Of a DNA stretch of 41,109 bases, positions 38,366 through 41,109 are shown one piece after another. Source of the stretch: a virus. The stretch covers positions 1 to 41,109 of the IMG/VR virus record IMGVR_UViG_3300009488_000008, one strand, 5' to 3'. The stretch's first letter is position 1; every line of letters starts with the position of its first letter. The notes under the pieces are model-generated. The model made no database searches and was not told the DNA's origin. It was given only the letters and a program-made list of their open reading frames with translations. The position numbers were made by a program, and so were the translations under genes.

Positions 38366-38882
38366 TCCTTTCCTTGGATTCATAGAATCCCTCTTTATAA
38401 TGGTCGATTAATAAATGATGATTTGCACACAAAACGACCACGATTTCCTCATCATCTGGAAATAAATGATGAGTCATTAACATATATCGGTCCTCAATTT
38501 TGCATCCATTAAATTGACAACAGCCACCGATTTTGTGAAGGCGTGATGGTCTAGTGTCTTGATAATTTTTTCTTCTCCTTGCGTTTATTTCCGCCCTATT
38601 TTTTTGATAACGCTTCGCTTGCTTTTCTTTTAATTCTTCCCTATGTTCTCGATAATATTTTCTGCCATAATTAATCCGTTCTTCCCTATGTTCTTGACGA
38701 TTTTTCCTTACTCTTTCTCTGCATGCCTTCTTGTTTTCACGATAATATTTTCTGCCAGAATTAATTAACTCTTCTCTATGTTCTCGATGATATTTTCTAT
38801 TATATTCTCTTATTTTTCCCCTGTTTCTTTGGCGATATTCTCTTTTCTGTTCTTTTCTCTTTTCAATGTCTTTGTTTGGCAT
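38358..38882 (-). CDS. HNH endonuclease with Lys/Arg/Tyr repeat arm, 174 aa
   Basis: Residues 5-110 are repeats of the type YYREHREEL / RKYYREN, matched in DNA by a 26-base direct repeat with one mismatch (38650-38675 and 38740-38765). The C terminus holds the nuclease: CCQFNGC, then THHLFPDDEEIVVVLCANHH and LLIDH (His-Asn-His with Cys pairs for zinc). The repeat arm probably lies along DNA. A+T-rich; likely a mobile endonuclease. GAGGAG precedes the ATG. Confidence 0.82.
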   Translation of the reverse strand: MPNKDIEKRKEQKREYRQRNRGKIREYNRKYHREHREELINSGRKYYRENKKACRERVRKNRQEHREERINYGRKYYREHREELKEKQAKRYQKNRAEINARRRKNYQDTRPSRLHKIGGCCQFNGCKIEDRYMLMTHHLFPDDEEIVVVLCANHHLLIDHYKEGFYESKERNG

Positions 38883-38902
38883 CTATAATCTCCTCAACCT
38901 AT

Positions 38903-39010
38903 CGGCGATGACCCCGGAAGACGAACAGAAACCGGGACTCCAGGAAATAAGCAAACATGGGATTAGCCTCGGAATGTCTTTTGGTGGGGAACGTCTTTTT
39001 GTCATCGCCG
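38903..39010 (-). ncRNA. Possible structured RNA element
   Basis: A perfect 10-bp inverted repeat CGGCGATGAC/GTCATCGCCG (38903-38912 with 39001-39010) is extended inward by AAGACG/CGTCTT (38918-38923 with 38992-38997). An alternative inner hairpin CCCGG/CCGGG competes with it. The region fills the gap between the zinc-ribbon gene and the HNH gene and has no convincing ORF. It has no terminal U-run on either strand. The RNA call rests on the pairing alone. Confidence 0.35.
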
Positions 39011-39016
39011 TCTTTT

Positions 39017-39421
39017 CTATTTTTTTGATTTCGTTTTTTTACCCAGTTGACAGGGAGTACATATCCCCGTCTTGTTGTGGGCTGCGATCTTGCGCCCGCA
39101 TTGGCTACATTTGGGCCCTGGGCCCGGTTGCCAGTTTTCTAATTTTTTACTTTTAATCGTTTCCGTCTCTTCGGGAATGGGGACGACTGCCTCTTCTGCC
39201 TCTTTCTCCGCCTTGCGCCCTGGCCTCCTTTTGGCCGGCTGCAGGCGCAAGTCGTATTTCACCTCATATTCCACGGCCTCCTTGAGGACTTCGTGGACCT
39301 TGAAGCCTTCGGTCTTAAAATTGACCATCAGAAATGCGATCAGGCCCTTCTCTGTGTTGAATTCATAATATTTTTTGTCGATTAATTCGCCTCGCGTGAA
39401 ATCAGCAAGTAAATAATCCAT
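39017..39421 (-). CDS. Early protein with C-terminal zinc ribbon, 134 aa
   Basis: Residues 1-65 are alpha/beta (YLLADFTRGELIDKKYYEFN, FKVHEVLKEAVEYEVKYDLR), residues 66-95 a disordered linker and residues 104-125 a zinc ribbon (CSQCGRK ... GICTPCQ). The tail is Lys-rich. GGAGGAATC precedes the ATG. Possibly a nucleic-acid-binding or regulatory protein. Confidence 0.65.
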   Translation of the reverse strand: MDYLLADFTRGELIDKKYYEFNTEKGLIAFLMVNFKTEGFKVHEVLKEAVEYEVKYDLRLQPAKRRPGRKAEKEAEEAVVPIPEETETIKSKKLENWQPGPGPKCSQCGRKIAAHNKTGICTPCQLGKKTKSKK

Positions 39422-39431
39422 GATTCCTCCT

Positions 39432-40097
39432 TTATCTTTTCAAAAGCACTTTCAATGTGACCGTTATGATCACGCCGGCGACGAATCCCTTCCAAAGCCC
39501 GTCGAACCAGCTCTTTTTCCTCTCTTTCGTGGCCAGCGAGAATTGCTCATCTTTCTCCTTGTACTTCTCTTTCCAGTTCGAAATCTGCCAACTCTGGGCC
39601 CAGGAGAGTCTCCAGACATTGAATGTGGCCATCTTCTGGAATTGCAGGGCCCCCAGCGCCTCGTCCCGCTGATCCTCAACGAATGGCAGTCTCTTCAGCA
39701 TCATCAGGTTCTTCTTTGCACATTCGAGCGTGAAGACGACCTCTTCGTTTTGGATCCATACGCCGTCCGGACAGCCGAGGATCTCTGCGGTCAGGAGTAC
39801 GACCTCGATCGAAGGTAGCACTTGGACCTCCTCCTCGACCTTTTCCTCCTCTTGCATGAGTTCTTCGATTATCTCCTCTTTCTCTGCGACCTTCGCCTCC
39901 GCCTTCACGGCCATTTTCGCCGTCTCCAGGATCACCTTGTCCTTTTTCGCATTGTCCTTGTCGAGTTCCTGGATCCGCTTGTCGCTCTCTCGGATATCTT
40001 TCCTGAAATCGGAGTCCTTGGAGAGCCGGTCGAAGACGAAGATCCCGATGAAGAACAGGAGAATGATCAGCAGCCAGTTATCACGTAGAAATTTCAT
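39432..40097 (-). CDS. Membrane-anchored coiled-coil protein with two terminal spans, 221 aa
   Basis: Residues 8-24 (WLLIILLFFIGIFVFD) and 201-218 (FVAGVIITVTLKVLL) are membrane helices. Residues 30-95 form a charged coiled coil and the middle (PDGVWIQNEEVVFTLECAKK onward) a helical region with Trp-rich segment. It could be a spanin-like or exclusion protein, but it lies among early genes away from the lysis block. Coupled by ATGA to the nuclease gene upstream. Confidence 0.6.
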   Translation of the reverse strand: MKFLRDNWLLIILLFFIGIFVFDRLSKDSDFRKDIRESDKRIQELDKDNAKKDKVILETAKMAVKAEAKVAEKEEIIEELMQEEEKVEEEVQVLPSIEVVLLTAEILGCPDGVWIQNEEVVFTLECAKKNLMMLKRLPFVEDQRDEALGALQFQKMATFNVWRLSWAQSWQISNWKEKYKEKDEQFSLATKERKKSWFDGLWKGFVAGVIITVTLKVLLKR

Positions 40098-40918
40098 AAT
40101 GACACCAATAATTTGTATGGCTGTGATTTCCTGCTTCTATCCTTGGGTGCGAGAAGAAGCCGATATTCAATTCCAATTCCCTTCGGAGTTGATGCTAATA
40201 TGGGACTTGCATTAACAGATTGACATAATTCATAAAACTCATTCCATTCATTCACACCAAAAGCACCACCTCTTTTGCATTGGATAAAAATTATTTTTCC
40301 CTTTTTTATACAAACTAAATCTACAGGTGATCCAGAGCGTGGTGATCTCAAAACAAAATAACCTTTTTTTCTCATATCGTCCCGTACTCGATATTCAAAC
40401 TGTCTTCCTATTCTATAAAAAGTTTGTTTTGGCGTTTTTAATTCAATCACATAATCGTATTCATCAGAGAAAAAGTTTTTCATGGTTCTGGAAAACCCCA
40501 AATCATCATATCCATATCTTTTACAGAATTGACCTAATCCCAATTTGGATTTTTTAAATTTATTGAAAATAATTTCAGCAACCTCAAAGGACATATATTT
40601 CCAAGTGCTAAGCCATGGAGCCTTCCGCTTTCTATCTGTAAGCCCTAACTTTCCTGCTTGGCGACACATAAAAGGCTTTGTTCTATTTAGCTTTTTTGCC
40701 AATTCGTCAAGTTTGCCACCATCTCTGTATATTAGGTATTCTCTTTTTAAGATTTCTTTCTCTTCTTTTGAAAAAGGTTTGTTTTTTCTGTCTATTCCTA
40801 ATCTGACCAATCTCTCATGGACAGAAGAATGGTTTAATCTAATTTCCTTGCCAACTTTATGAACATTACCCAGTCTCTTATATGATTCTATTAAGACTTC
40901 ATCGCTTACTTTTTTCAT
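40094..40918 (-). CDS. HTH plus Hjc-like PD-(D/E)XK nuclease, 274 aa
   Basis: Residues 1-95 hold two helix-turn-helix segments (NVHKVGKEIRLNHSSVHERL; KLDELAKKLNRTKPFMCRQA) of the kind found in phage endonucleases. Residues 165-260 match the archaeal Holliday-junction resolvase Hjc core: Glu175 (RQFEYRVRDD), RSPRSGSPVD with Asp200, and Gln213-Cys-Lys215 (IIFIQCKRG) in place of the usual ExK. It could resolve recombination or replication junctions for packaging, or be a homing-type nuclease. A+T-rich. The ATG overlaps the stop of the junction-spanning gene. Confidence 0.75.
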   Translation of the reverse strand: MKKVSDEVLIESYKRLGNVHKVGKEIRLNHSSVHERLVRLGIDRKNKPFSKEEKEILKREYLIYRDGGKLDELAKKLNRTKPFMCRQAGKLGLTDRKRKAPWLSTWKYMSFEVAEIIFNKFKKSKLGLGQFCKRYGYDDLGFSRTMKNFFSDEYDYVIELKTPKQTFYRIGRQFEYRVRDDMRKKGYFVLRSPRSGSPVDLVCIKKGKIIFIQCKRGGAFGVNEWNEFYELCQSVNASPILASTPKGIGIEYRLLLAPKDRSRKSQPYKLLVSL

Positions 40919-41109
40919 TTTTTCTCCCCTTTTCCTTGAGACAATAATTTCCCTTCCGTATACGCCTGATAGAGTGTCTGTTTACCATCAAACATATAGG
41001 GCAGGAAAATCTCATGGGGATGTGCCTGGCCGGAAGCGATCAAGCTCAGTTGAGCATGTATCCAATCCTTGATTATTCTCCAGGCAACTCGATACGCTTT
41101 CGCCTCCCG
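40915..41109 (-). CDS. Conserved phage protein, C-terminal part of the junction-spanning gene
   Basis: Continues from position 1: after LSLI the frame reads ASGQAHPHEIFLPYMFDGKQ and ends GKGEKK with a TGA that overlaps the next ATG by four bases. Bases 41034-41109 duplicate 1-76. The join restores a 150-residue protein with no frame break. Confidence 0.9.
   Translation of the reverse strand, partial: REAKAYRVAWRIIKDWIHAQLSLIASGQAHPHEIFLPYMFDGKQTLYQAYTEGKLLSQGKGEKK
41034..41109. repeat. Terminal direct repeat, right copy
   Basis: Identical to 1-76. Removing one copy gives the circular genome. The length is close to common assembly k-mer sizes, which supports an overlap artefact over a biological terminal repeat. 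Confidence 0.95.

Noticed and set aside
38640-38770. CRISPR-like array in the 26-base repeats
   Set aside because: The repeats encode the Lys/Arg/Tyr-rich arm of the HNH protein in frame at a 90-base period and have no spacer structure.
1-41109. Genome-wide reassignment of TAG
   Set aside because: The 1017-, 779- and 699-residue late genes have no in-frame TAG, and TAG is the plain terminator of terminase, repressor, integrase and others.

Overview
The window is one complete circular genome of a temperate, long-tailed (siphovirus-type) bacteriophage. The first 76 bases are repeated exactly as the last 76 (1-76 and 41034-41109), and one reading frame runs unbroken through the join. The unique genome is therefore 41,033 bp, and the duplicated end is an assembly overlap. 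The host is a bacterium that cannot be named from the sequence. Most genes have good Shine-Dalgarno sites, promoters look sigma70-like, and two phage genes encode lipoproteins with bacterial lipoboxes. The predicted integration target is a bacterial tRNA-Phe gene.

Layout. Only the lysogeny block (10293-13498) lies on the plus strand: XRE repressor, lipoprotein, tyrosine integrase, two small genes, an attP core identical in form to the 3' half of tRNA-Phe(GAA), integrase arm-site repeats, and a second lipoprotein with its own promoter. Diverging from the repressor, the minus-strand early operon runs leftward from 10136 through the origin of coordinates: near-leaderless Cro-like gene, excisionase, CII-like regulator, a recombination module (putative annealing protein and Cas4-like Fe-S nuclease), a replication module (initiator with candidate origin repeats inside it, and a putative helicase loader), many small zinc-binding proteins, the junction-spanning gene and an Hjc-like nuclease.

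The late operon, also on the minus strand, runs from about 38.9 kb down to 13.5 kb. Its order is lysis (amidase, holin-like and membrane/coiled-coil proteins), terminase small and large subunits, a portal fused to a MuF-like domain, prohead protease, HK97-fold major capsid, head accessory and connector genes, two paralogous tail tube genes, tail assembly chaperones joined by a -1 frameshift, tape measure, distal tail protein, a large tip protein with FN3 and carbohydrate-binding-like domains, and a fibre with HxH repeats.

Five probable homing or free-standing nucleases (three HNH, one GIY-YIG, one PD-(D/E)XK) sit between overlapping genes and are visibly richer in A+T than their neighbours. 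The GIY-YIG gene appears to have split a small gene. No DNA polymerase or primase is seen, so the phage probably recruits the host replisome through its initiator and loader.

Points most worth following up: the duplicated tail tube gene with the same domain inserted at two loops, the out-of-frame origin repeats, the frameshift site, the amber-interrupted frame after the Cas4-like gene, the two lipoprotein genes of the lysogeny block, a 10-repeat YxG structural protein, and a possible structured RNA near the early/late boundary.
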